In this document: one piece after another, positions 11,059 to 21,053 of the stretch
Numbering within the stretch: position 1 is the first letter of the stretch
Layout of the letters: each line of letters starts with the position of its first letter
Assembly: GCA_000827265.1 (NCBI GenBank)
Contig: KN834902.1
Location: 26,880 to 58,136 of the forward strand
DNA: 31,257 nucleotides
Reading direction: 5' to 3'
From: Collybiopsis luxurians FD-317 M1
Taxonomy: Eukaryota > Basidiomycota > Agaricomycetes > Agaricales > Omphalotaceae
Notes under the pieces: model-generated
Told to the model about the DNA's origin: nothing
Databases searched by the model: none
What the model saw: the letters and a program-made list of their open reading frames with translations, nothing else
Translations under genes and position numbers: made by a program

Positions 11059-12003
11059 TATCTGTCGCAGGGGCTCCTCCTCGTTCATGGTTTGACAAGA
11101 TATTCTACTTATAAATACCATACTCGTATTGCAAAAAGATACCCATTTTGTTCGGATTCATGCGATTGGGTATCAAGTTTGTGTTTTGTAATCCTCCACG
11201 CCGAGAAACAAGAGTAGACGAGAATGGAAAAAAATTAAGTTTTCAATCAACAAATGGACACTAGGAGAGCCAAACTCCGCGCCTGATTTAGGAACGTCCT
11301 TCTATGCGAAGCGTGCGCGCTACCAACTGTGCCCAAACGCAAAGTCCATAGCAAGGAAGTGATTCAAATTCTGCTACCACGTCCAAGACTATGGTGCAGG
11401 CTACTCACAAATTGGCATTCCGTTGTGTATGTAACATGAGAGACTACTGTAAAAATATTGTTTATCCATAGAAGTCCGCCCTCGTTCCCAGGACTATTTG
11501 AAACTTTATTTTCGATTTCTGAGAGGGACCTAGGCGCTATTTCATTGTCGGATGGGCGTGAGGAAAAATTTTGAGCAATTTCCTCTCCCGCTTGCTTGAC
11601 TCTCATCACGGTTTCCACAATTCTTCCATCTATTCCACGACTTGCATCAACGCAAGTTTCTCTTTTTCTGAGATAGACGGGGGTTGGGTGTGTCCCCCCG
11701 CAAATACCAAGAATGCCTGTACAGTTTTCAGGTTGCGAAACAAATCGACAGTGGTAAAATGGGTGGCTGGCTCAGTTTGACAAATGTCAATGGTATTTCT
11801 TACATGATACCTTTTCTTGTTTTGCTTTCTTGCTTTCGGTGACATTTACATACATAAAGTAACGATGATACATTGCATCTCAATTGCAGATGCCCTATAA
11901 TGTAGCCATAATTTCTTGGCGAATATAAAACTCTTTAGCTTTCTGTCAGGTGAATCTTTTATATTCTACTCCTTACGCCCTCCCCCCTCGACCAATTAAG
12001 TAC
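11059..12003. other. Intergenic, no gene seen apart from a repeat
   Basis: No ORF here has recognisable features. The only structure is the second copy of the dispersed repeat at 11615-11835. The right end is the 3' flank of the SDR gene, which stops at 12004. Confidence 0.5.
11615..11835 (+). repeat. Dispersed direct repeat, copy 2
   Basis: This is the shorter counterpart of 8160-8405 in the same orientation. It lacks several small segments present in copy 1, for example the duplicated AACGC and the GATATACGGTATACC stretch. Neither copy has a convincing ORF that is conserved in the other. Confidence 0.7.
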
Positions 12004-13003
12004 TTATACACGCGCTTGGAGATATGTAGTAGGTAGTCCTTCAATTCCAACTTTCAAAAACCCACGTTCCGCTTCCACACACTTCGAAATATCCTCTTTC
12101 AACTCTTCAACGTCCCAATGAGCCCATACATATTGTCCATGAAGCCAAGACGCTTCACTACTCGCCACCCAAACTGAAAAATCTGCTGGTAGAGCCACTG
12201 GTCCGAGTCCGATCAGCCTGAGGGACTGAAAAAAAAGAGAGTAGAGACGTACTTCCATCCCAATTCCTAGAACTTTTGTCCCATCGTTTAGCCGCCTCTT
12301 CCGCGTATAGAAGTCCAGGATGAAAAGAAACAATCTGAACGTCTGTTACAGGTACCTGATCAGCCAACCGTCCCATAATCTGAGTGAAAGCGCTCTTGGT
12401 AACTGTATATTCCACAGGCGCATTCGCTCCGTGGATCTGTATGGATGCGCTAGATACGTTTACGACGTTCAACCGCTTCTTCCTGCCAAGGGCCTGGGGT
12501 TGTTTAATGAACTTTTGAACCATCAAAAAGTTCCCTGTGATGTTTATTCCAAAGGACTCTTCGAGCTCTCGAACGTCCATGTTTAAAACATCTGTTCCGA
12601 GTCGCTTGTAATGATAAGCAGCATTGAGGACTAGAACGTCCACAACGACGCCAAGTTCGGAATTCAAGAATTCCCAAAGACTTGTAACGGAAGATTCGTT
12701 GGAGAGGTTTACCTCCCTAGCCACAAACTCAATCCGAGTCCTAGTCCCAGTCTCTGTCTCCAGACCTCCGGATTCGAATTCAGCTCGTAGCTTCTCAGCT
12801 GTTTCCTGTAGAAACTCGAGTCGTCTGCTGACTATGATAATCCTACTCGCACCCGCTTGAGAGAACGAACGAGCGATATGGAAACCTAGACCTCCACCTC
12901 CGCCTGTGATGAGAATGGTTTTGCCGGTTTGGTTTAAGGATGGGTTGGTTGGTGAGATAGTGGGGTAGGTGTTGCGGTGGTAGGTACTTGTGAGACTTGT
13001 CAT
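12004..13003 (-). CDS. Short-chain dehydrogenase/reductase (SDR)
   Basis: Exons 12253-13003 and 12004-12197 with a 55-nt intron (GTACGT..CCAG, CTGAT branch-like motif); 945 nt coding, 314 residues. The ATG at 13003 (MTSLTSTYHRNTYPTISPTN) is chosen because the open frame further upstream has no ATG and because the TYPxISP lead-in is usual for this fungal group. The Rossmann motif is ITGGGGGLG (about residues 33-41), with arginines after IIIVSRR that hint at NADP preference. LVLNAA takes the NNAG place. The catalytic set is VSSAS...YTVTK (Ser, Tyr and Lys all present). The end, ALPADFSVW then LHGQYVWAHWDV, is the typical fungal C-terminal region. It looks intact and is probably cytosolic. The substrate cannot be read from the sequence. 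Confidence 0.87.
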
Positions 13004-13827
13004 CAGGGGTAGGGGGGAAGGAGGGAAGGGAACACGGTAGTGCCTGTCCAAGTATTTTTGGATTTGATCTGTCTGTCATATGATACCTCATATCGAAGAC
13101 CCTGGCACCCCCTAGTACGCGTCGTGGCAACAAGAAGTCGTTTGAAAAAATCACAACTTTTCATTGGGCACCTGAGCGTCGTGACGAGGGACGGGGAAAG
13201 TTCTGTAATTCCAACCCTGCGTCCATATGGAGAAGGGAAAATTAATGATTCTCGTATTGTCGAGAGCAGGCAATTATAAACGTGTGGGCTAGGATAGCAG
13301 GTTCAAAAATCAAACATTGAACACTTGAAGAAAAAAGACCGGATTACAACGAAGAATAATAAACATACTTTTTTAAGCGGCGTTGCCTATGCCCACGATA
13401 CTATGCCGTCACCAGTAATGCAATTTACAGCCTTTCCTCTTCAAAGTTTTATTGTAAATTCTTAGCAATGTGTACAGCATTGCTATCAATTTTGAGCCCA
13501 TCAGAGTTGATAAAATTCATCTTAGGGGATAATCTCTGATAACCTCTGCTGAGATTGTGAGCCATGTTGTGTAGAGAAACAAACTTCCTTCCCTCGCGAA
13601 TGTTGATATTCTGTATACATTCTTAGCACCACCCGAGCACTGAGCTGAATCTTCCAAAAGTCAACATCAAAAGTCAAGTAAATTAGATAGCTCACTTTGT
13701 AACCAGCTGAGCCCAGTTGTTCAGAGTGACTCAGAGAGCCAGAGAATGATTTTCACGTGCCCGTTACTCTTCGCGTCGCAAGGAATGGATTTAAAATCTA
13801 CAGAGAAGTGTACAATTGAGCAGGCCT
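13004..13827. other. Intergenic between SDR start and Dicer A end
   Basis: No supportable gene is seen. A possible extra C-terminal Dicer exon is considered here: a GT at 13870-13885 could pair with a CTGTAG acceptor near 13800, adding about 25 codons with weak resemblance to the dsRNA-binding tail of agaric Dicers. The evidence is too weak to annotate it. Confidence 0.4.
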
Positions 13828-14809
13828 TTAACAACACAAACACGAACAGATACCTAATACACAGCGATTCCAAACCAGATGCAAGACGTCCATATCATCC
13901 CTCACCATCCGCTCAAGAATCTGATACAGTCCAAGACTCTGCATGACCTCCTTCACGACATCCAAATTGCCCTCAGAATCGAGATACACCGTGCCCAAAA
14001 TACTTTCGATCATATTGCTGAAAAATTTGGGAGCTTGAAGGCGCGTGAGAGCAGCCCAGGGGAACATATGACCTTCCTCCAACGATTGAGTGATATCCTT
14101 TCCGCATTTGATGAACCGCCCATAAGTGAGATTCTGATCTTCGAGGATCCTTGTGCTTGAGTGTAAAAGACACTTGAACAGATGAATCGTATGCTTCTCC
14201 TCTTCCAGCACAATCTCTTGCTCCCCGCGATACCGCTGCTTCTTCAAGTTCCCCTCATCAAACCCATATCTTGGGGCATATATGCCTTTGGCATCTTGGC
14301 ATTTTCCTCCATTTTCAATTGCAAACATACAAATGCCAGAATGTGCGTGTTCACCATGGCGCTTTTGCGGAGAAAGATGTGGCCGGGAGCGTACTCTTTG
14401 GGAGAATCGTCTTTCCCTCGAGCGTGGTATAGGAAATTGGTCACAACCATATCCAGAACTGCGTCTCCGAGAAATTCCATCCTCTCATACGAGATCGTCC
14501 CGTGGTCCTCTTGACACGACGGATGCGTCAATGCTTCGAGGAGTAGTAGTGGACAACAGAAAGTGTACCCGATGAGTTTTTCCACGCTGGAAAGCTGGAT
14601 TGGGAACTGAACTTCATCGGAGTCCGCGGAGGTTGATAGAAGGGAGCCGTAGGATTCATCGGAACGGCACAGGATTTGCATTATACGGTTTGGAAGGGGA
14701 AGCCATGATTCGATATTGAGATGGAAAAACTTTGCACATTTGTAACTGAAAGAGAGACCGCCGAAAACATAGGCAGCACCGATGAGCGATTCGACAATGT
14801 CCGCAAGCA

Positions 14810-14859
14810 CTAGAACATAACAGTCAGCGAAAAGGATTATGAAAAGCAGGACGACTTGT
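14810..14859 (-). other. Dicer A intron with a mutated 5' splice site
   Basis: The exon upstream ends ...QELSTK plus one base at 14860, and the exon downstream starts at 14809 with VLADIVESLIGA after TTCTAG. The first bases of the intron read ACAAGTCG where GTAAGT-like sequence is expected. With GT in place of AC, phase and protein sequence would both be normal. Read without splicing, the frame hits TAA within about eight codons. Confidence 0.7.
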
Positions 14860-15138
14860 CTTTAGTCGAGAGCTCCTGCGAGTTCTTCTTGTTCTTCTGC
14901 CTTTTCTTCTTTTTCTTCTTCCCTTCCTCAACTATCATCCCCGCCGTCGTTTTGTCTGCAGGTACATTCACCGGCTCCACCATCATCCCCGCCACTTCAT
15001 TGGCACTCCGATCGTCTGCAGGTAGTTCTGGTGAGGCCATGGTGACATCCTCTTTCGCATTTTGCGTAGTATCCAGATTCACCTGCGTCACAGGTTCAGA
15101 CTGCCCCTCCGTCGGCACAGAAGTGATCTGCAAAATAT

Positions 15139-15588
15139 CACTGCGGTGGACCAGGAATTTTGCAGTCGAAATAATTACTGTAATTAAATATGGGTAATAG
15201 TATCATTTTTCGCCTGAAAAAGTTTATAAAAATAGTTTACTTTTTCACTTGTAAAAATATATGGTAAAATAAAATGACATCATTAATCTTTTTCTCCCGT
15301 AATGAGTTTTCTTTTACAACCGGTGAAACCTATTGCCTGGGAATTGGTCTGGAACTGATATTAGTCAGCCCAGTTTTGGACTGGTTCCTGGGCAATATGT
15401 TTCGCTCACAGTAAAAGAAAACTCATTACGGGAGAAAAAGGTTTATGAGGTCATTTTGTTTTACCATATATTTTACATGTGAAAAAGTAAACTATTTTCA
15501 GAAACTTTTTTGCATGAAAAATGATACTTTTACCCATATTTAATTACGGTAATTATTTCGACCACAAAATTCCTGGTCCACTGCAGTG
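15139..15588. mobile_element. 450-bp foldback MITE inserted in a Dicer coding exon
   Basis: The ends read CACTGCGGTGGACCAGG and, inverted, CACTGCAGTGGACCAGG, flanked by a 3-bp direct repeat TAT (15136-15138, 15589-15591). Almost the whole element is palindromic: arms of roughly 215 bp, highly similar by eye, around a short centre near 15355-15380. A CACTG terminus with a 3-bp target duplication fits the CACTA/EnSpm style; I infer this from ends only. No ORF is present. Removing the element plus one TAT joins KPLY to ILQITSVPTEG in frame, which shows that the site was coding before insertion. Confidence 0.86.
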
Positions 15589-18500
15589 TATACAACGGCT
15601 TCCACTTTTTCCCGACTAACCGATCTAGGAAAAAAAACCATTTTTCAGTATTTACCATTAAACCACCACCCTCCTAACTTACGTACCTCGAATAATCCAC
15701 CTATACAGCCCCCTCCCCACATTCTCCTTCGCCAACCTCGTATTCGACACCGCATGATCCTTCCTCTTGGTCAAATACCCCTTGGGCCACAATGGATACT
15801 CCCCTAACAACTGTATCTCCATAACTAGCTTCAACACCGTATCGCCCAACGTCTCCAACCGTTGATAGTTCTTAGGCTCCTGGGAGACGGGAGCAGAGAG
15901 CGCAGTGATGAAGAAGGAGTTGGGGATGGTGGAGAGGATGGATTGGTCGGTGAAGAGGACAGAACGGAGTGAGTCGGCGGTGAGGTTTAGGGCGATGGCA
16001 CGGAGGGTGGAGGGGAGGAGGAAGGTATAGAGCATTTCAGTTCGTGAAATGAGGGGAATACTCGAGTATTGGGGTAAGAGGAAGACAGATGGGGGTGGAG
16101 GGGCGGGCCCGGCCGGACGTGGGAAAAGAAAGTTGGTACGAGGGTGGAACAGTCTAACTTCCAGGAGGGGATATTTGATTTGCACATCATCGACGCAATG
16201 ATACCGTTCGAGGACTTTAGCTTCCTCCTCTTCACCAAGTGGATCCCATCTCCATTGCACAAAATCATACGCCTTGAACGAGGCATTTTGTCTGTATATC
16301 ATCCCAATATCATTCGGATACCCAAACACCTCCCCAAACACATCTGCAGGGACTCTAGCCGAATCCATATCCTTATCCATGTCCACTTTGTCCATAGTGT
16401 TCCATTGGGTCTCCCACCACTCCCGCCTTGCTTTCCATTCCCCATCGCCATTGCCATCGCCAGAAAGTTGCCCTCCCCCTTCTCCACCACCCTCGGGATG
16501 CAAAAACAAATACGCAAAATCTACCTTCTCCTACCTCATCCTCGACCCATTGATACACCAAAGCAACCTCCTGGTAAACTCCTGTGCCTCCTTGAACCTT
16601 TTATCCGCCACGTCCATCTCACCCGCAGGCTCCATCCTCACATCAAGCGTTCCAAAGGACGGATGATGCAACTTGATCTCATCCACATGCGTGATAATTG
16701 GAATCCGCGTCTGAGTGAGTATCATCATCTCAGGAGATCCCCAATCATCAAGGTTGAGATGAACCATACCTCCCCCTCCCTTTCTCCCTTGCTCTTTCCC
16801 TCCCCCTCCCCAACCTGCGGATCCATCTGCCCCTCAACACTCGCCATCCCCGTCCTCTTCTCCACCTCCCTCTTCAACTCCTTCACCTCCCCATCATCAA
16901 ACAAAGGCAACAAATGATCATTCACCAACCCATTCTTATACAATGCTTTGTACGTCTCAAACGCCGCATGCCAATGCGCAGACACCTTCATCGGATATAT
17001 CCGTTCCGTGCAGAAGACGTGGAGGTTTGGGGGGATGACACGTGGGAGAGTGACGGTGGATGACCAGGGGCCGGTGTATGGGTTCAAGGGCCCGTAGCGC
17101 CGATTGTCGAACGAGTGCCAGCCGATGGGGTAATCGGGTGGGTTGAGGTCGTAGAGGGGTTGGTAGACAAAGTGTCCTCGGTGGGGCATGACGGCGCAAA
17201 AGTGGTTCAGGTGGGGTATGGCAGATTGGAGAGTGAGGAGTGCCCTGCGAACAAAGATGTCAACTAACCAAAGAAGAACAGGGACGGTGGAACCCAACTT
17301 ACCCCATCGATTCAACCCTCAAAGGCGGCATATCATCATCATCCATATCCACATCCTCCTCCTTCCCCCAATCATCCGCATCCCCACCTGCACCCATACC
17401 CACACCCCCAACCCACCTCTCCGTATCCAAATATCTCGCCACTATCTCCGCCTCCAACCTCTGCCACTTCACCACATCCTCCCTCCCCATCCCACTCCCC
17501 ACTCCCACAGCCCCCTCCTCAAACATCATCACAAACATACTCCTCCTCTTCCTTGCCCTCCCCCGACTCTGTGCCCACGATGCCATATTCATCGGCCGAT
17601 CCCACCTAATCACACACCCACACGCTTGCACATCAATCCCCTCCTCTGCCACCGACGTCGACACAATCAAATTCTTCTCCCCAAGTCAAAAATCCATCAG
17701 GATTTCATTCTGCATTTGCTTCACAAATCGCCTGGTGATGTCGAGGAATGCATGCCGGTGCGAATTATCCGACGCTCCCAACAGAGGACCGGTTTGGAAT
17801 TCAAGTTTAGTGACGGGGTGATGTTTGAAGAGCTCAGATAAAGCCAAAACGACATCCCGACGCTGGACGAAGACGAGCGCGGAGAAGGACTCGTTAGCTT
17901 TTTCCGCTTCTTCTTTTTTGTTCAACAAGCACTGAAGGAGGGCGGAGACTTTGTCGGACTGCTCGTCCGTGATATCGTCAGGGTAGTATGACACAGGGGT
18001 GATCATGATCCCGTTGATGATCCCGAGGAGGTAGGCTTTTTCTTGACTCTGCCATGAAGGCATCACGTATTTGGCTGAAGAACCAGACCCAGACCCAGAA
18101 GCAGCCTTCTTCGCATTCTCAATAACTTCCCAAACAAACCAATCTGTTGCCCACACCCCGACCTCACTCAAAATCTCCCTCGCAGCGCGCACAAAGTCCC
18201 TCAGCCCTTTATGCATGAACGTCCCCTCGTTTGCAATCGTCTTGGACAGTCTCTGGTCCAGACAGACATACTCGGGGGTGCCGGGGGCTTTTTGGGAAAG
18301 TTGCTTGCAGAGGGATTTGATGTAGGGGTCATTGGAGATGTCAAGGCGGTTGGTGGCGTATTCGAGTGCGGCGAGATTGGTGGAGAAGGGGGGGTTGGAG
18401 ATGCTGGGAGCGTTGTACATAATGTGTTTGAACTTTGGGTGGTGGACGAATTCGGCGAGTTCAGAGCGGGTTTGACAGGGAGATACAATAACTGAGTCTA

Positions 18501-19300
18501 AATTTGTTTCTATCATACTTTTGATGAAAGTAAGACCTCAATGCCAACGCAATAAAAAAACAAAATTGACTGACCGGAACGCTTTATCGACATTACCACT
18601 GAAGATAGGACTTGCAGTAAGGCCCATGATCATTGGCCTCTGCATCCTTCTCCGGCTAGATGCGATACCGGTGAGGCTAGGATCCCTAGGGGACAACTTA
18701 TGGTAAAACTCCTGCATAATTGGGTTATACGGATCATTATCGACGGCATGGTGAGCCTCGTCAAAGATGATCAAACCAATATCAACACCCATTAAGATAT
18801 AGCAGTGTCGCAGGGCATCGAGTAGGGCCTGCGGAGTGGATACCATGACTCGATGAGTGGAGAGGACGCTTTTCCAGAGCGAAGCATCCTTCCACTGGTC
18901 TGGGGCTAGGGCTCCTGATATGAGACTGACAGAAACAGGGAGGGCGTCTTTAATGACATTGCACTGCTGCTCACAAAGGGCGACGGTGGGTGCTAGGAAC
19001 CATGACAGCTGGGGACATAAAATTGAGAAAATCAATTCATTTTACACTGAGAGAGATGTACCTTTTCCAGTTCTCGTTCACTTTCGTGATTCAAATGTAG
19101 AACAGCAATGTGAGTCTTCCCAGAACCAGTATCCATTGCAATGATAATGTTCCTCCGCAAGCTCTCATCGAGCATTTCTTGCTGGTATCCCCTCGTCTTG
19201 ATAGGAACTTCATTCACCGAAACCGAACTGATATTGTTGTTCATCGCTGGTAGTGGCAAAAGATGTCGATGAGGGGAAGCCGCAATGCTAGAAGCTCAAG

Positions 19301-19308
19301 CTTATAAA
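19301..19308 (-). promoter_or_regulatory. Possible TATA box of Dicer A
   Basis: On the minus strand TTTATAAG lies about 57 bases before the ATG at 19244. In copy B the matching site, about 29470-29480, reads TTTATAAA. Conservation in both copies and the position support a core promoter, but there is no transcript evidence. Confidence 0.35.
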
Positions 19309-19749
19309 GGGGATTGCGTGCCTATGAGCTACAAGGAAAAGCCTTTGATGAAGCTGCGGATTCTAAGAATTTAAATGATCATTCATGCAGTTGAGACTGA
19401 GTTTGAACCTTCATCAGATATCCTGGGCTGAAAGAATGTCAAGCCAGACTAGCAGCATGAGCAATATCGGCAGAAAGAAAGAAATACATTAGACGCCCAA
19501 ACCGCGCCCCGGCTGACCACCTCGGCGCTTAACATTTCAATTCCGATTCGGACGCTGCGCAGCAGAAGGTTGATGTCTAAAGAAAACACAAGGCGATAGT
19601 AATAGTATTGCTCTGGCGAAACTGTGAAGAGTTTAGGAGCACTATTCAATATGCAATGTGCACGCACATCGAATACGTTCCAGGCTCGTATTCACTGCGA
19701 GAATCGCATCGATTACTACTTATACACTCGCGCAGATTGCCCAAAAAGT

Positions 19750-20006
19750 AAATCCCTAATCTAAATAAACTCTACATTATCTACATTAACAACCCAATGG
19801 CATTCTACACAAAAAGTCCAACAAGTCCACAAAAAAAGAAAAAAAGGAAACAGGAAAAACAAGTGGTCCCGGTCAACCCGGCTCTCATCACTGAAAGACC
19901 TACGAACATGCCGAACATGCCGAACATGCCTCTCTTTTTTGACATGGTGTTCCCGCCTGATTTTAAAAATTTATCATGGTTCTATCTTACCTTTAGCTAT
20001 ATTAGT
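19750..20006. repeat. 257-bp island nearly identical to 29947-30203
   Basis: Base-by-base reading finds one difference in 257 bases (C at 19808, G at 30005) and no indel. The sequences on both sides differ at many positions with indels. It includes the triple GAACATGCC repeat and A-rich tracts. There is no clear TIR or target duplication at its borders. Confidence 0.82.
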
Positions 20007-21053
20007 GCTCCCGCATCTCGGCTAGCCGCAAGTCGACTTGATCAGCTGCAGCTACTAGCTGAACTAAGGCTGGCTGGGCACTCCTTCAGCTAGCTCAGGC
20101 TGGTGGGGTCCAAACCAGACAAAACAAGCATAGAGTAAATATGTTTCCCATTGCAAGTAGGGACTGTGAAGGACCCTGGCTGCTATTATCACACCAGTAA
20201 CATTTACCTAGTTTTCTCATCCTCAAGCTGGTACTAAGTTGAACATTGTGGCAAGAAGCTGAGTGTGAAGTCAGCTCAATGGAACCGGCTATCAGTCATC
20301 TAAATTGCAAGCTGCGGTAACCCTAGGCCATATCTTGTGCCGCTCTCCATTTTACATCAATCAGCTGGGACATATTCGAATTACTCATTTCTTCCTTCTG
20401 CCTCTTCATCACAAGGTTCCTCCCAGCAAGTATGTCTACACCACCTTCCAGTCTCTTAGTCATTCTTACTCAACCTGGAGGTATTAGATGAGTAGTACTT
20501 TTGATGCAATGTTTTGTCATCTAAAGGCAAAATTGGTATGAAGATGGCCTAGATATATCTCAGTACCAAGTTACCTAGAGGTTCCTAAACATTTTTTCCC
20601 GGTTCAATGGAGTTAATGTCTTCAAAAGCTAAGCAAGGTGAACCATTGCCAATCTATTATGAATGATTCTTACCTAAATTTACAATGGGGAGAACTTTGT
20701 GTTATTAAAGCTCTGCTGCATTGACATGCTAGTGTGAGCTGATATACTCTTTGGGTTATATTCCTTTTCAATAAATGTTATACCCTCCCTCTATGTCTTG
20801 AGGCCCAATGGATTTCTTGCCAATTTGATTCTGCTCAATCATGTACCTTACCCTTGCAAAATGGTCAACTTCCTGCTTAAGTTTTTCATCATCAATATTG
20901 GAATTACAAAGTTCTGCATGTTGTCAATTATCAGGATTTTCAATTTTGTGTAACAAGCATATTTTATATCTTTGACTAAAGTAGAAAAAAAAGAACAGAA
21001 TTCTAATTAAAAGTGCTGCAAGTTTTTCAATTTGGGAAGTGGAGCTATAATTC

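Larger units (their letters stand above)
13828..19244 (-). pseudogene. dcl: Dicer-like endoribonuclease, copy A, multiply disrupted
   Basis: Dicer cuts double-stranded RNA into small RNAs for silencing. Exons: 19062-19244, 18575-19008, 17303-18517, 15687-17244, 14860-15624 (holding a MITE), 14331-14809, 13828-14253; about 1535 codons if healed, normal for fungal Dicers. Helicase: GSGKT (residues 40-44), DEAH (144-147), GLTASP, STSVAEEGID, SRGRARKR. RNase IIIa: YQRLETLGD and LADIVESLIGA. RNase IIIb: YERMEFLGD and FSNMIESILG, where Asn (codon 14014-14016) replaces the catalytic Asp. The PAZ-like middle is weak. Lesions: TGA 17686-17688 (copy B has AGA); a 1-nt loss near 16768-16800; TAG 16531-16533; MITE 15139-15588; a donor at 14859 reading AC, not GT. 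The last splice (GT at 14330 to AG at 14254) is the least sure. The next gene upstream, at 21054, is NLR2. Confidence 0.85.
19245..21053. repeat. Intergenic Dicer/NLR spacer, copied at 29418-31138
   Basis: The segment runs from the Dicer A start to the NLR2 stop and is matched along most of its length (to about 20880) by 29418-31138. No gene is supportable. One 98-codon ORF, 19797-20093 (+), has a TAG at its fifth codon in the other copy, so it is probably not coding. The interval also contains a triple GAACATGCC repeat at about 19902-19930 and an AGCT-rich stretch near 20035-20100. Confidence 0.8.

Noticed and set aside
13740..13885. Extra C-terminal Dicer exon with a dsRNA-binding tail
   Set aside because: A GT..CTGTAG pair exists, but the added sequence (about 25 codons) has only faint resemblance and ends quickly; not enough to annotate.
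15139..15588. The element as an ordinary Dicer intron
   Set aside because: It is about eight times the length of the neighbouring introns, is a near-perfect palindrome with a 3-bp target duplication, and its exact removal rather than a GT-AG removal restores the expected protein. Secondary use as an intron is left open in the findings.
16728..16770. A 41-nt intron in Dicer exon 4 that would avoid the frameshift
   Set aside because: It is shorter than every other intron here (50 nt or more) and would delete MVHLNLDDWGS, which looks like conserved coding sequence. A one-base loss fits better.
16144..17841. Long plus-strand ORFs, Pro/His-rich, opposite the Dicer helicase and PAZ-like exons
   Set aside because: Low-complexity shadows of the G-rich minus strand; no domain, and the minus strand carries recognisable Dicer motifs.
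19797..20093. 98-codon ORF (Lys-rich, PNMPNMPNMP) as a conserved small protein
   Set aside because: The duplicate has TAG at the fifth codon although the surrounding 257 bp are otherwise identical, and the second half of the frame is not conserved. Treated as a non-coding island.
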